A stretch of 52,714 bases of DNA from Caryophanales bacterium UBA6877 (GTDB lineage Bacteria > Bacillota_I > Bacilli_A > RFN20 > CAG-826), in NCBI GenBank assembly GCA_002451465.1, contig DKCJ01000020.1, positions 1 through 52,714 of the forward strand, written 5' to 3'. The notes under the pieces were generated by a model that saw only the letters and a list, made by a program, of their open reading frames with translations, had not been told where the DNA came from and made no database searches. Both the position numbers and the translations under genes were made by a program. Each line of letters opens with the position of its first letter. Within the stretch, counting starts at the first letter, position 1. Shown here one piece after another: positions 35,165 to 44,824 of the stretch.

Positions 35165-36994
35165 TTAACTTAATTCTTTTTTACCAGTATAAAGATCATA
35201 ATAAAGACCTTTAAGAGCTAATAATTCATCATGGGTGCCAGACTCTTTGATTCTTCCTTCTTCCATGACGATTATTTTTGTTGCGTGTTTTATTGTTGAT
35301 AAACGATGAGCAATAATTAAAGAAGTACGATTTTTCATTAATTCATCTATAGCTTGCGTTACAAGTTTTTCGGTTCTTGTATCAATATTACTTGTAGCTT
35401 CGTCTAGGATTAATAGTGGAGGTTGAGAAATTGCTGCTCTAGCGAGCGCTAAAAGTTGTCTTTGACCAGCACTTAAATTATGTCCATCATCATAAAGCAT
35501 GGTTTCGTATTTTTTTGGAAGTCTTTCAATAAAATCATTAGCATTAGCAATTTTTGCCGCTTCAATTACCTCATCAGTTGTGCTATGCATTCTTACATAA
35601 CGAATGTTATCTTTGATGGTAGTGGTAAATAAATGAGTATCTTGGGTAACAGAAGAAATAGATCTTCTTAAAGATTCTAATTTAATATCATTAATATTAA
35701 TTCCATCATATATAATTTCACCTTCATTAATATTATATAATCTAGAAATTAACGATATAATCGTTGTTTTACCAGCTCCTGTAGGACCTACAAAAGCAAT
35801 TTTATCTCCTGCTTGCGCTTTAAATGAAATGTTATGAAGAATTGTTTTACCTTTAACATATCCAAAAGTAACATTTTTAAATTCAATATCGCCATTCATA
35901 GGTTTTATAGTAAATGTTCCATCTTTATTTGGAATCTTCCAAGCATATTTATCGCTATATTTTGTTGAATTATTATCTACTTTAATAAGAGTTACAGTAC
36001 CTTTATCATCCTCAACTTTAGTATCTAAGAAATTAAATATACGTTCACTACCTGAAAGAGCAGTTAAAATATTGTTAACATGAGCAATAAAGAAATTTAA
36101 TGGTTGGCAGGATTGTCTTACATAAACTAAATAAGTAGTTAAAGCTCCAAAATCAATTACTCCTTTAACTAAGAATAAACATCCTAAAATTGATGAAACA
36201 GCAAAATTAAAATATGAAAGAGAGGTAATTACTGGAGTATTAATTGCTGTGTGATAAAAAGATTTTGTTGCTGATTTACGTAATTTTTCATTAAAATCAT
36301 CAAATGATTTTAATGATTCAGCTTTATGATTAAAGGCTTTAATAACTTTAAGTCCATTAATATTTTCTTCAGCTGCCGCATTAACATTAGCTAATTCATT
36401 TTGAGTTTCAATATAATATTTTTGAGTAAATTTTCCATTTAAAACAATGAAAATAAATTCAGCAAACATAAATGCACAAACTACTAAAGATAAGTAAGGA
36501 TTAATTAAAATCATACAAGTAATCGTGCCTACAATATTACCAAAACTAAATAAAATATTTGCAAAACTTATATTTAAAGCATCATATAAAGTAGAAATAT
36601 CATTAGTAAAATAAGTCATTATTTCACCATGTTTATGTGTGTCAAAATATGAAATTGGTAATTTTTCAGCATGTTCAATTAATTCATTTCTTATTCTATA
36701 AATGACTTTTTGTGAAATTCTTATCATCAATTGGGTATAACTAAATAATGCAATAATAGCTAAAGAATATAAAATAATCATATTAAGCAAAAGTTGCATA
36801 AATCTTTCGTAATATTCAACGATTTCTTTATGTTCTAATGCTTCATCTATTGCATTAATAACGTCTTTTAACATAAAAGTGCCATATATATTAGCAAATG
36901 ATGAAAAACATATTAAAAGAAAAACCAAAAGTAATAGTGGAAGAGATTTTTTATAATATTTAAGTAATCTGAAATATACATTAATTTTTTTCAT
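35165..36994 (-). CDS. ABC exporter half-transporter, catalytically canonical subunit
   Basis: A 609-residue half transporter: a six-helix ABC_membrane domain (about 1-310) and an ATPase. Walker A GPTGAGKTT, signature NLSAGQRQL, Walker B LILDEATSNID and switch IIAHRLST are all canonical. The start is taken as ATG 36994 (AAAGGGG upstream, MKKINVYF); an upstream in-frame start at 37045 lies inside the previous gene. It overlaps the upstream half-transporter gene by 14 bases, so the two form a heterodimeric exporter of the MdlAB/BmrCD kind. The other subunit has a degenerate site, so this one likely drives most ATP hydrolysis. Substrate unknown; lipids or drugs are typical. Confidence 0.92.
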   Translation of the reverse strand: MKKINVYFRLLKYYKKSLPLLLLVFLLICFSSFANIYGTFMLKDVINAIDEALEHKEIVEYYERFMQLLLNMIILYSLAIIALFSYTQLMIRISQKVIYRIRNELIEHAEKLPISYFDTHKHGEIMTYFTNDISTLYDALNISFANILFSFGNIVGTITCMILINPYLSLVVCAFMFAEFIFIVLNGKFTQKYYIETQNELANVNAAAEENINGLKVIKAFNHKAESLKSFDDFNEKLRKSATKSFYHTAINTPVITSLSYFNFAVSSILGCLFLVKGVIDFGALTTYLVYVRQSCQPLNFFIAHVNNILTALSGSERIFNFLDTKVEDDKGTVTLIKVDNNSTKYSDKYAWKIPNKDGTFTIKPMNGDIEFKNVTFGYVKGKTILHNISFKAQAGDKIAFVGPTGAGKTTIISLISRLYNINEGEIIYDGININDIKLESLRRSISSVTQDTHLFTTTIKDNIRYVRMHSTTDEVIEAAKIANANDFIERLPKKYETMLYDDGHNLSAGQRQLLALARAAISQPPLLILDEATSNIDTRTEKLVTQAIDELMKNRTSLIIAHRLSTIKHATKIIVMEEGRIKESGTHDELLALKGLYYDLYTGKKELS

Positions 36995-38768
36995 AATCAA
37001 AACCCCTTTGTTGCGAATTATGCATATCTTGATAAATCGAATCACTTAACAAAAGTTCTTTAGATGTTCCAATATCTTTAATCTTACCTTTATCAATAAC
37101 AATAATTTTATCTGCATCTTCAATTGTGGAAATTTTTTCAGAAATAATAATTTTTGTAATACCTTTTAAAGATGTTTTTAAATTATTTTTTACAATTTTT
37201 TCTGTAACTCCATCAAGCGCACTAAAACTATCATCAAAAATTAAGATTTTTGGTTTCATTATTATTGCTCTTGCAATACAAATTCTTTGTCTTTGACCAC
37301 CAGAAACATTAGTTCCACCCTCGCTAATTTCTGTATCAAATCCTTTATCAAGTTTATTTGTGATAAAGTCATAACAACAAGCGATTTTACAAGCTTTAAT
37401 AACTTCATCCATTGAGGCATCTTTATTACCAAATTTTAAGTTTTCTAAAACAGTTCCTTTAAAAAGTAGTGGAGTTTGAAAACAAAAACCAATATTTTTA
37501 TGTAATTCATATTCGCTATATTCTTTTACATTATTATTAGAAACTAAAATTTCACCTTTAGAAACATCATAATAACGATTAATGAGATTAATAAGTGTAG
37601 ATTTTCCACTTCCAGTAGGTCCAACAATACCAACAGTTTCGCCTGATTTAATCGATAAATTAATATTTTCTAATACATAATTATCTTGGTTTTCAGTCGT
37701 TCTATAATATACATTTTTAAAAACTATATCGCCACTTGATACTTTAAGTTTACTATCGTTATCAAATTGAAGATCAATTTTTGTATTCATAACTTCAACA
37801 ACTCTTATAACTGATGCATCAGCACGATTAACATTATTTAATCCATTATTAATCATTCTAAAAGCACCTAAAGATTGATTTAAGTAAGTCAAAAAAGCTG
37901 AAATATTTACGGTAGTAATAGCAAATTTTTCATTTATAACAAAAATTCCACCAACATAAAGAATAACAATAATCGTAGAAAAAATAACTAAATTCATAAT
38001 AGGCATACTAAGAGCCGTCATACCATAAGATTTATTTGAAATTATTCTTAAATCATCGTTAATATCATTGAATTTATTTATTTCATAATTTTCTTTAACA
38101 TAAGATTTTATCGTTTTAACATTTTTAATAGCTTCTTGCGTATCTTGATTTAATAAATCAGTAGTGGATTGCATCTTTTTATATTTTGGTCGAACTTTTA
38201 AAATAATATAGGCATAAACAATAAAAAGAATTATCATCGCAATGAATAAAATAAGCGATAAAATAGGCGAAATTATTAAAGAAAATATAACTGAACAAAT
38301 AAGAAGCATTGGAGCTCTTATTAATGGTCTAAAATTAACACAAAAGGTGTTTTGAATAATCTGATTATCGTCAGTCAATCTAGTGATTAAGGAAGATTGT
38401 CTTAAATTATCGATATTATTAAAACTAAAATTTTGGATTTTTTTATAAGTTTCCATTCTTAATAAAGCACCAAATTTTCTCCCAGTAAAAGCAATAAATT
38501 TTGAACTAATTGTTCCAAACGTAAAAGCTAAAACGGCGCATAAAATCATTATAATTGAGATAAATATTAAATAATTATCATTAATGTGATAAGTATTATT
38601 TTCTTTATAAACACCAATAGATAAGAGATAGTTCATTAAAAAAGGGACAAACATCTCTAATGAAGCTTCAATTATTGTAAAAAATAAAGAGATAAAGAAT
38701 TCTCTTTTATATGGTTTTATATATTTAAATATAGTCTTATAAGGTTTAAAAAAAGCAAAAAATTTCAT
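36981..38768 (-). CDS. ABC exporter half-transporter with degenerate nucleotide site
   Basis: A 595-residue half transporter with six membrane helices, then an ATPase: Walker A GPTGSGKST, signature NVSGGQRQR. The Walker B end reads ILIFDDSFSALD (Asp instead of the catalytic Glu), and the switch His is replaced in IISEKIST (usual IAHRxST). The pairing with the next gene, which has canonical residues, is the well-known asymmetric layout of heterodimeric exporters. It is cotranscribed and overlaps its partner. A hairpin at 38786-38812, belonging to the upstream TM2 gene, precedes it, so transcription may need its own promoter. Confidence 0.92.
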   Translation of the reverse strand: MKFFAFFKPYKTIFKYIKPYKREFFISLFFTIIEASLEMFVPFLMNYLLSIGVYKENNTYHINDNYLIFISIIMILCAVLAFTFGTISSKFIAFTGRKFGALLRMETYKKIQNFSFNNIDNLRQSSLITRLTDDNQIIQNTFCVNFRPLIRAPMLLICSVIFSLIISPILSLILFIAMIILFIVYAYIILKVRPKYKKMQSTTDLLNQDTQEAIKNVKTIKSYVKENYEINKFNDINDDLRIISNKSYGMTALSMPIMNLVIFSTIIVILYVGGIFVINEKFAITTVNISAFLTYLNQSLGAFRMINNGLNNVNRADASVIRVVEVMNTKIDLQFDNDSKLKVSSGDIVFKNVYYRTTENQDNYVLENINLSIKSGETVGIVGPTGSGKSTLINLINRYYDVSKGEILVSNNNVKEYSEYELHKNIGFCFQTPLLFKGTVLENLKFGNKDASMDEVIKACKIACCYDFITNKLDKGFDTEISEGGTNVSGGQRQRICIARAIIMKPKILIFDDSFSALDGVTEKIVKNNLKTSLKGITKIIISEKISTIEDADKIIVIDKGKIKDIGTSKELLLSDSIYQDMHNSQQRGFDYEKN

Positions 38769-38785
38769 GCGTAAATTATATAAAA

Positions 38786-38812
38786 AAGAATGTGTTTTTT
38801 AAACACATTCTT
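38786..38812 (-). terminator. Terminator after the first TM2 gene
   Basis: AAGAATGTGTTT (38786-38797) pairs with AAACACATTCTT (38801-38812), and on the minus strand a T-run follows. Confidence 0.8.
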
Positions 38813-38842
38813 AAGATTATTTTGATAAATTTTTTAAGTTTT

Positions 38843-39178
38843 TTATGACTTTAAAGGAAAACCATCTGCGTCCCTATCGACACTGCCAGTTAAAATAAAA
38901 ATTCCATCAATGAAGGACCAAATGTATCCTGCACCAAATAGACAAGATAATACAAGTTGACCAATACCAATTCCAGTATATCCTAGATAAAGTCTTCCTA
39001 TACCTGGAAGGAAAATATTCAATAAACCAGCAGCTATACGGCTTTTCATTTTACTAGCAATATATGCATTATTACAAAAAGCGTCATCATAATCAGATTC
39101 AATATCTACTGGTGTTCCACAATATGGACAATATTTTTCGCCATCTGGTATTTTTTCCCCACAATTTTTGCAAAACAT
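38843..39178 (-). CDS. Zinc-ribbon plus TM2-domain membrane protein (copy 1)
   Basis: A 111-residue protein. An N-terminal zinc ribbon (MFCKNCGEKIPDGEKYCPYCG, two CxxC pairs) is followed by a short linker and a TM2 domain (about 45-95). The TM2 domain has two helices with the conserved IAAGLLNIFLPGIGRLYLG and IWSFIDGIFIL segments. TM2 proteins are small membrane proteins of unknown biochemical role. It is a close paralogue of the next gene upstream. Each copy has its own terminator hairpin, so they are separate units. GGGGGT precedes the start. Confidence 0.88.
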   Translation of the reverse strand: MFCKNCGEKIPDGEKYCPYCGTPVDIESDYDDAFCNNAYIASKMKSRIAAGLLNIFLPGIGRLYLGYTGIGIGQLVLSCLFGAGYIWSFIDGIFILTGSVDRDADGFPLKS

Positions 39179-39272
39179 AAGTTTTACCCCCCTAGAATTA
39201 ATTTTATATGTTTACTAATTTTATGTAAATGTTAAACAAATAAAATATTTATTATTTAAAAAAATAAAAATA

Positions 39273-39302
39273 AAAAAATGTGTTTTTTACAACACATTTT
39301 TT
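39273..39302 (-). terminator. Terminator after the second TM2 gene
   Basis: AAAAATGTGTT (about 39274-39284) pairs with AACACATTTTT (39291-39301), with a T-run beyond on the minus strand. The core ATGTGTT stem is shared with the hairpin at 38786, consistent with duplication of the gene with its terminator. Confidence 0.7.
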
Positions 39303-39323
39303 AAAATTTTCTTTTTTTAATTA

Positions 39324-39650
39324 TTATTGACCTAAAGAGTTGCCATTTTTATCTCTTGTGACTTTACCAACTAAAATTAAAATTCCATCAATAAATGACC
39401 AAATATAACCTACACCAAAAAGGAAAGATAATAATAATTGAGCAATGCCAATACCAACATATCCAAGATAAATTCTTCCTATACCTGGAATGAAAATATT
39501 TAATATACCAGCAGCTAAACGACTTTTGCTATTGTTAGCATTAGTAACAACCGCCTTATTAACAGCATTTGAATGGTCTACAGCCCATCCACATTCAGGA
39601 CAAAATTTAACGTCATCAGGGATTTCTTTACCACAATTTTCGCAAAACAT
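39324..39650 (-). CDS. Zinc-ribbon plus TM2-domain membrane protein (copy 2)
   Basis: A 108-residue paralogue of the copy at 38843: zinc ribbon MFCENCGKEIPDDVKFCPEC, a Ser/Asn linker, then TM2 helices with LNIFIPGIGRIYLG and IWSFIDGILIL. The linker between ribbon and TM2 domain is the least similar part. An AGGAGG ribosome site overlaps the region before ATG. It is divergent from gpmA with about 200 bases of AT-rich DNA between, presumably holding both promoters. Function unknown. Confidence 0.88.
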   Translation of the reverse strand: MFCENCGKEIPDDVKFCPECGWAVDHSNAVNKAVVTNANNSKSRLAAGILNIFIPGIGRIYLGYVGIGIAQLLLSFLFGVGYIWSFIDGILILVGKVTRDKNGNSLGQ

Positions 39651-39848
39651 ATGTTTTACCTCCTAACTAATTATAAACATTAATCAATTTAATTTAAATC
39701 ATTAACAAATAAACTTACAGTTAATTTATATATATTTTATAAATTACATAAATAGATTCCAATAAATACATACTTATATCTATAAAATAATCTTTATATT
39801 TATAAAAAATATTTATAAAATATAAGGGATTAAAAAAGGAGAAAAATT

Positions 39849-40607
39849 ATGTCAAAAACATTTCAATTAGTTTTAATTAGACATGGCGAATCAGAATGGA
39901 ATAAATTAAATTTATTTACTGGTTGGACTGATGTTGATTTAAGTGAAAAAGGTGTTGAAGAAGCTAAAAATGCTGGTCTTCTTCTTAAAAAAGAAGGTTT
40001 TAGTTTTGATGTTGCTTATACTTCTTATTTAAGACGTGCAATTCATACTTTAAATTATGTTCTTGCTGGATTAGAAGAAGAATATATTCCAGTTTATAAA
40101 TCATGGAAATTAAATGAGAAACATTATGGTGCTCTTCAAGGATTAAATAAAGCTGATACCGCTGCAAAATATGGTGATGAACAAGTCAAACTTTGGAGAA
40201 GAAGTTATGATGTTCCAGCACCAGCTGTTGCTGAAGATGATCCACGTAATCCAGCTTTACAAGCTCCATATAAACATGTTGATCCAAAATTATTACCACG
40301 TACAGAATGTTTAAAAGACACTGTTGAAAGAGTTGTTCCATATTTTGAAAGTGAAATTAAACCTCAAATTCTTGCTGGTAAAAATGTTATTATTGCTGCT
40401 CATGGTAATAGCTTAAGAGCTTTAGTTAAATTCTTAGAGCACATTAGCGATAATGATATTGTTTCATTAAATATTCCAACAGGTGTTCCACTTGTCTATG
40501 AATTAGATGAAAATTTAAATGTTCTTAATAAACGTTATTTAGGCGATCAAGAAGCAATTAAAGCTGCAATGGCTGCTGTTGCAAATCAAGGTAAAGCTAA
40601 GAAATAA
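39849..40607 (+). CDS. gpmA: 2,3-bisphosphoglycerate-dependent phosphoglycerate mutase
   Basis: A 252-residue glycolytic mutase. The phospho-His motif LIRHGESEWN is at about 8-17, followed by FTGWTDVDLSEKG. The lid segment GALQGLNKADTAAKYG and the second catalytic His in AAHGNSLRALVK are present, so it is the cofactor-dependent GpmA type. It interconverts 3- and 2-phosphoglycerate. AAAGGAG lies upstream of ATG. It is a single gene with a terminator at 40621. The short Ala/Lys-rich tail is common in the family. Confidence 0.95.
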   Translation: MSKTFQLVLIRHGESEWNKLNLFTGWTDVDLSEKGVEEAKNAGLLLKKEGFSFDVAYTSYLRRAIHTLNYVLAGLEEEYIPVYKSWKLNEKHYGALQGLNKADTAAKYGDEQVKLWRRSYDVPAPAVAEDDPRNPALQAPYKHVDPKLLPRTECLKDTVERVVPYFESEIKPQILAGKNVIIAAHGNSLRALVKFLEHISDNDIVSLNIPTGVPLVYELDENLNVLNKRYLGDQEAIKAAMAAVANQGKAKK

Positions 40608-40620
40608 AATTAAAAATTTA

Positions 40621-40652
40621 AGGCATAGATTTTCTTAATCTATGCCTTTTTT
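40621..40652 (+). terminator. Terminator of gpmA
   Basis: AGGCATAGATT (40621-40631) pairs with AATCTATGCCT (40637-40647), followed by a T-run. The following Nudix gene begins only 8 bases after the T-rich stretch. Confidence 0.9.
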
Positions 40653-40660
40653 GTTTTAAG

Positions 40661-41056
40661 ATGAAAAACGAAATTATATTAACCAATATGGTGATGGTTT
40701 ATGATGATAATTCTCATATACTCGTACAAAATAGATTAGCAAATGATTGGCCTGGTATTAATTTTCCTGGTGGACACGTTAAATATAATGAATCAATTGA
40801 AGAATCATGTATTCGTGAAATTAAAGAAGAAACTGGTCTAATAATAAGTAATCTACATTTTTGTGGATTTTATGAATGGAATATCATTAATGAACATAAA
40901 AGACATTTAGCGATGTTATATAAAACTAAAGATTATAGTGGTGCACTAAAATCATCAAAAGAAGGTGAGATGATGTGGATTAAAGTATCTGACATCAACA
41001 AATTTAAACAATCTACTGATTTTGATAAGATTCTAAAAATAATGCTCGATAATTAA
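40661..41056 (+). CDS. Nudix hydrolase, 8-oxo-dGTPase-like
   Basis: A 131-residue Nudix protein. The box GGHVKYNESIEESCIREIKE (about 35-54) is intact, followed by ETGL. It resembles NUDIX proteins annotated as 8-oxo-dGTP diphosphatase or general nucleotide pyrophosphatase; the real substrate cannot be told. The ATG follows the gpmA terminator within 8 bases of the T-run, with no ribosome site and no clear promoter; a later Met at residue 10 is possible but would cut the first strand. Expression may rely on read-through or leaderless initiation. Confidence 0.82.
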   Translation: MKNEIILTNMVMVYDDNSHILVQNRLANDWPGINFPGGHVKYNESIEESCIREIKEETGLIISNLHFCGFYEWNIINEHKRHLAMLYKTKDYSGALKSSKEGEMMWIKVSDINKFKQSTDFDKILKIMLDN

Positions 41057-41074
41057 TTTATCATTATTTAAATA

Positions 41075-41106
41075 AAAAGGAATTGCAATAAATTGCAATT
41101 CCTTTT
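41075..41106. terminator. Bidirectional terminator between Nudix and thrS
   Basis: AAAAGGAATTGCAA (41075-41088) pairs perfectly with TTGCAATTCCTTTT (41093-41106) around a 4-base loop. A-run and T-run at the two ends let it work for both convergent genes. Confidence 0.9.
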
Positions 41107-41141
41107 CTATAAGAAGAATTTTTTTATTCTAGTATAGCAGT

Positions 41142-43073
41142 TTATAAAACAGATTTTTTAGGATCGACAAGCATAGCTTTTGATTCGATTTCTTCATTAA
41201 TCATCTTAATAAAGTCATCAACTGAAACGGTAACTTGTTTATCTGTACCATATTTACGATATGTAACTGTGTTATTTTTAACTTCATTATCACCAATAAC
41301 AAGAGTATAAGGAATCTTCATCATTTGAGAATTTCTAATACGATAACCTAATTTTTCTTCGGAATCATCAAGCTCTACTCTTAATTTATGGCTCTTTAAA
41401 TTTTCAACTAACTTCTTAGAGTATTCAAGGTGATAATTGTTGTTAACTGGTAAAACTCTAACTTGAACAGGAGTGCACCAAGTTGGGAAAGCTCCACCAA
41501 AGTTTTCAGTGATAATACCAATAAATCTTTCGATACTACCAAGCATTGCTCTATGAAGCATGATTGGTTGTTTCTTAGAACCATCTTTGTCAATATAGTA
41601 ACAACCAAATCTCATTGGTAAGTTCATATCGAGTTGAATAGTTCCGCATTGCCAAACTCTACCCATACAATCTTTTAATTTGAAGTCAAGTTTTGGACCA
41701 TAGAAAGCGCCATCGCCAGGATTAATCTTAAATTCTTTACCACTAGCAAGACAAGCTTCTTTTAAAATTTCTTCAGATTTATTCCATAAAGCAATATCAC
41801 CAATATAACCTTCTTCTGGTCTTGTAGAAAGTTCAATACGATAATCAAGACCAAATAAACTATAACAATAGTTGTATAAACCAATTAATGTCTTAATTTC
41901 GGACTCTAATTGATCTTCTCTACAGAAAATATGAGCATCATCTTGAGTAAAGCAACGGACTCTAAATAAACCATTTAAAGCGCCACTTGCTTCATGTCTA
42001 TGAACAAGACCCATTTCAGCAATTCTACATGGTAAATCTTTATATGAATGAATACTTGAGTTATAAACTAAAATTGAACCTGGGCAATTCATTGGTTTAA
42101 TAGCATATTCCTTGTCATCAATTTTAGTAGTGTACATATTTTGTTTATAGTGATCCCAATGTCCGCTAGTAATCCAAAGTTCTTTACTTAAAATAATTGG
42201 CGTATTAACGACTTGATAACCGTATTTATCTTGAATATCATACCACCAAGCCTCAATATTTCTTCTTAATGTCCAACCATTAGCGAGCCAGAATGGAAAA
42301 CCTGGACCATATTCACTAATCATGAATAAACCTAAATCTTTACCAATTTTACGATGATCACGTTTTTTAGCTTCTTCTTTTAACTTTAAATGTTTATCTA
42401 AATCTTCCTTAGTCCAGCAAGAAATACCATAAATTCTTGTTAATTGCTTATTTTTAGAATCACCTTTCCAATAAGCACCAGCAATATTTTCAAGTTTAAA
42501 GTGTTTAATATAACCAGTTGATGGAACATGAACTCCTAAACAAAGATCAAACCAATCACCTTGTTTATAAATAGAGATATCACCATCATTTAATTCATTA
42601 ATAATTTCTTCTTTATATGGATTATTCTTAAAAAGTTCTAAAGCTTTTTCTTTTGAAACAACTTCTCTAATAATATATTCATCTTTTTTAGAGAATTCTT
42701 TCATTTTTGCTTCAATTTTTGGTAAATCTTCTTGTTTTAAAACATAATCTTTAAAATCAACATCATAATAGAATCCATCTTCAATTGCAGGACCAATAGT
42801 AAATAAAGCATCTGGCCAAAGAGCATGAATTGCTTGAGCCATAAGATGACTTGTTGAATGATTTAAAATATGAAAAGCTTCAGGAGATTCAGTTGTAATT
42901 AATTCCAATTCATTGGTTTCAGAAGGTATTTTTTGAAATAAATCGTAATCTTTTCCATCGGCTTTATAGGCTATTACTTTCTTTTTGTTATCTTTATCTA
43001 AAAGAAGAGCAACATCCATACCATTTGAACCATCTTTAACTTCAATTTCTTGTTTGTTAACTAATAATTTCAT
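41142..43073 (-). CDS. thrS: Threonyl-tRNA synthetase
   Basis: A 643-residue class II synthetase with N-terminal TGS domain (about 1-65), the editing domain (HSTSHLMAQAIHALWPDALF), catalytic core with MNCPGSILVYNSSIHSYKDL, GLVHRHEASG, FRVRCFTQDDAHIFC, and a C-terminal anticodon-binding domain. It charges tRNA-Thr. Length is normal. A T-box leader precedes it, and AGGAGG is the ribosome site. Unlike B. subtilis, where thrS lies beyond dnaI, here it sits beyond pyk. Confidence 0.97.
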   Translation of the reverse strand: MKLLVNKQEIEVKDGSNGMDVALLLDKDNKKKVIAYKADGKDYDLFQKIPSETNELELITTESPEAFHILNHSTSHLMAQAIHALWPDALFTIGPAIEDGFYYDVDFKDYVLKQEDLPKIEAKMKEFSKKDEYIIREVVSKEKALELFKNNPYKEEIINELNDGDISIYKQGDWFDLCLGVHVPSTGYIKHFKLENIAGAYWKGDSKNKQLTRIYGISCWTKEDLDKHLKLKEEAKKRDHRKIGKDLGLFMISEYGPGFPFWLANGWTLRRNIEAWWYDIQDKYGYQVVNTPIILSKELWITSGHWDHYKQNMYTTKIDDKEYAIKPMNCPGSILVYNSSIHSYKDLPCRIAEMGLVHRHEASGALNGLFRVRCFTQDDAHIFCREDQLESEIKTLIGLYNYCYSLFGLDYRIELSTRPEEGYIGDIALWNKSEEILKEACLASGKEFKINPGDGAFYGPKLDFKLKDCMGRVWQCGTIQLDMNLPMRFGCYYIDKDGSKKQPIMLHRAMLGSIERFIGIITENFGGAFPTWCTPVQVRVLPVNNNYHLEYSKKLVENLKSHKLRVELDDSEEKLGYRIRNSQMMKIPYTLVIGDNEVKNNTVTYRKYGTDKQVTVSVDDFIKMINEEIESKAMLVDPKKSVL

Positions 43074-43096
43074 AATTTCCTCCTAATCTAAGAACG

Positions 43097-43335
43097 AAAA
43101 AGTCCTTAGATTTATTTATCTAAGGACGTAATATACGCGGTACCACCTTAGTTATAAGAAAATTAATTTTCTTATCACTCAGTTATAAATTTTAAGGATA
43201 AAATTCTAACCTTAGCTCCGAAGTGGTAATTAATTAATTTCTTTAAGGAATTTTTCACCAAACAATTCCCTCTCTAATAAAGAAGATTTAATTAATCGTT
43301 TCTTCCTCATCACCAATAATATAATATAATCTTAT
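43097..43335 (-). promoter_or_regulatory. T-box riboswitch of thrS
   Basis: On the minus strand the T-box core AAGGTGGTACCGCG (43149-43136) is followed by a terminator with stem GTCCTTAGAT/ATCTAAGGAC (43127-43118 and 43111-43102) and a T-run. Upstream lie the Stem I features GATGAGGAAG, AGAGAGGGAA with a later GGTG, and the specifier region AATTACCACTTCGGAGC, in which ACC (43227-43225) is a Thr codon. Binding of uncharged tRNA-Thr would favour the antiterminator and allow thrS expression. A TATATT-like -10 lies just upstream near 43325. Confidence 0.92.
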
Positions 43336-43355
43336 TTTTAACTAAATCAATAGTT

Positions 43356-44813
43356 TTAATCTAAATTTTTATCATCTGGTAATTGAATAATTCTCATGAA
43401 ATTTGTTTTACCAGCACCAGTAGGAGTGCCACCGCTTAAAATAATAGCATCTCCTGGTTTTAATCCTAATTGTTTAGCATAATATATGGCTAAAACTTCC
43501 ATTTCCTCAATGAAATCTGGCATTTTGGTTGGAATATATGTTGAATAAATCCCCCAATAAAGTGAATTTTGTAAGCAAGTTTTTTCTCTATTACTAATTG
43601 ATAAAATAGGGCAACATGGTCTTGCTTTACTAATTCTACGACTAGAATTACCAGTTTCAGTAAAGCTTACAATAAGTTTTGCATTAATAAGTTTTGCAGT
43701 ATTAGCAATAGAATTTGCGATAGCATCGTTATTATTTTTATTGCTCGAATCATAAGCTTCTTTAGCAAGCTTTTCAAAATCAAGTTGTTTTTCCATAGTG
43801 GAGGCAATTCTTGTTTGCATTGAACATGCTTCAACTGGATATTCGCCATTTGCACTTTCTCCACTTAGCATTACGCAATCACTTGATTCATTAATAGCAG
43901 TAGCAACATCACTTACTTCAGCTCTTGTTGGTACTGGACTATGACACATAGAATCAAGCATTTGAGTAGCAGTAATTACTGGTTTTCCTTCTTTTCTACA
44001 TAATGAAATAAGTTCACTTTGAATGATAGGTACCTCTTCTGGAGGAATTTCAACACCTAAATCACCTCTTGCGACCATAATTCCATCGCTTGCATCAACA
44101 ATTTCTTTAATATGAGATAAAGCAACAACGTTTTCAATTTTAGAAATAATCTTAATTTCTGGGTGACCTTGTTCTTTTAATAATTGTCTAATTTCATTTA
44201 CGTCATCAGCACAAGAAACAAAAGAAGCACTAATAAAATCAACGTTATGTTCGCATCCCCAAATAAGGTCATTACGATCTTTTTCATTCATAAATGGCAT
44301 TGAAAGTCGTGCGCCAACGCAATTAACACCTTTTTTGCTGCCTAAGTCATGACTATCTAATGCTTCACAAACAAGTTCGTGATTCTTTTCATCTTTTTCT
44401 TTGACAATTAAATCAAGCTTGCCATCATCAAATTTAATATGATTACCAATTTTACAATCATTATATAAACCAGGAAAATTAACACTGATTTTTTCAGGAG
44501 TTCCTAAAACTTCTTTCATAGAAATACGGATTATTTGTCCTTTTTTAACTGGAATTAAACCATTTTGCATATTGTGGCAACGAATTTCAGGACCTTTTGT
44601 GTCAAGCATAACAGCAATATATAATCCATCTTTCATTAAATCACGAGCTTTGTTTAATCTTCCAAGATGTTCTTCATAATCACCATGAGAAAAATTAAGA
44701 CGCATACAATTCATCCCACTTTTAACAAGTTTTAAAAGCATTTCAGTAGATTCACTAGCAGGACCAATTGTACAAACAATCTTTGTATTCTTCGAAATAT
44801 TATGTTTAATCAC
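43356..44813 (-). CDS. pyk: Pyruvate kinase
   Basis: A 485-residue pyruvate kinase. KIVCTIGPASESTEMLLKL and MRLNFSHGDYEEH mark the N-terminus, KIENVVAL and VARGDLGVEIP the active site (Lys, Glu, Asp), and ITATQMLDSM the K+/Mg2+ region. It converts PEP and ADP to pyruvate and ATP. It lacks the extra C-terminal PEP-utiliser-like domain found in Bacillus Pyk, so it is the shorter type. It follows pfkA by 11 bases; both form the glycolytic operon. No obvious terminator lies between its stop and the thrS T-box. Confidence 0.96.
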   Translation of the reverse strand: MIKHNISKNTKIVCTIGPASESTEMLLKLVKSGMNCMRLNFSHGDYEEHLGRLNKARDLMKDGLYIAVMLDTKGPEIRCHNMQNGLIPVKKGQIIRISMKEVLGTPEKISVNFPGLYNDCKIGNHIKFDDGKLDLIVKEKDEKNHELVCEALDSHDLGSKKGVNCVGARLSMPFMNEKDRNDLIWGCEHNVDFISASFVSCADDVNEIRQLLKEQGHPEIKIISKIENVVALSHIKEIVDASDGIMVARGDLGVEIPPEEVPIIQSELISLCRKEGKPVITATQMLDSMCHSPVPTRAEVSDVATAINESSDCVMLSGESANGEYPVEACSMQTRIASTMEKQLDFEKLAKEAYDSSNKNNNDAIANSIANTAKLINAKLIVSFTETGNSSRRISKARPCCPILSISNREKTCLQNSLYWGIYSTYIPTKMPDFIEEMEVLAIYYAKQLGLKPGDAIILSGGTPTGAGKTNFMRIIQLPDDKNLD

Positions 44814-44824
44814 TTTATTACTCC

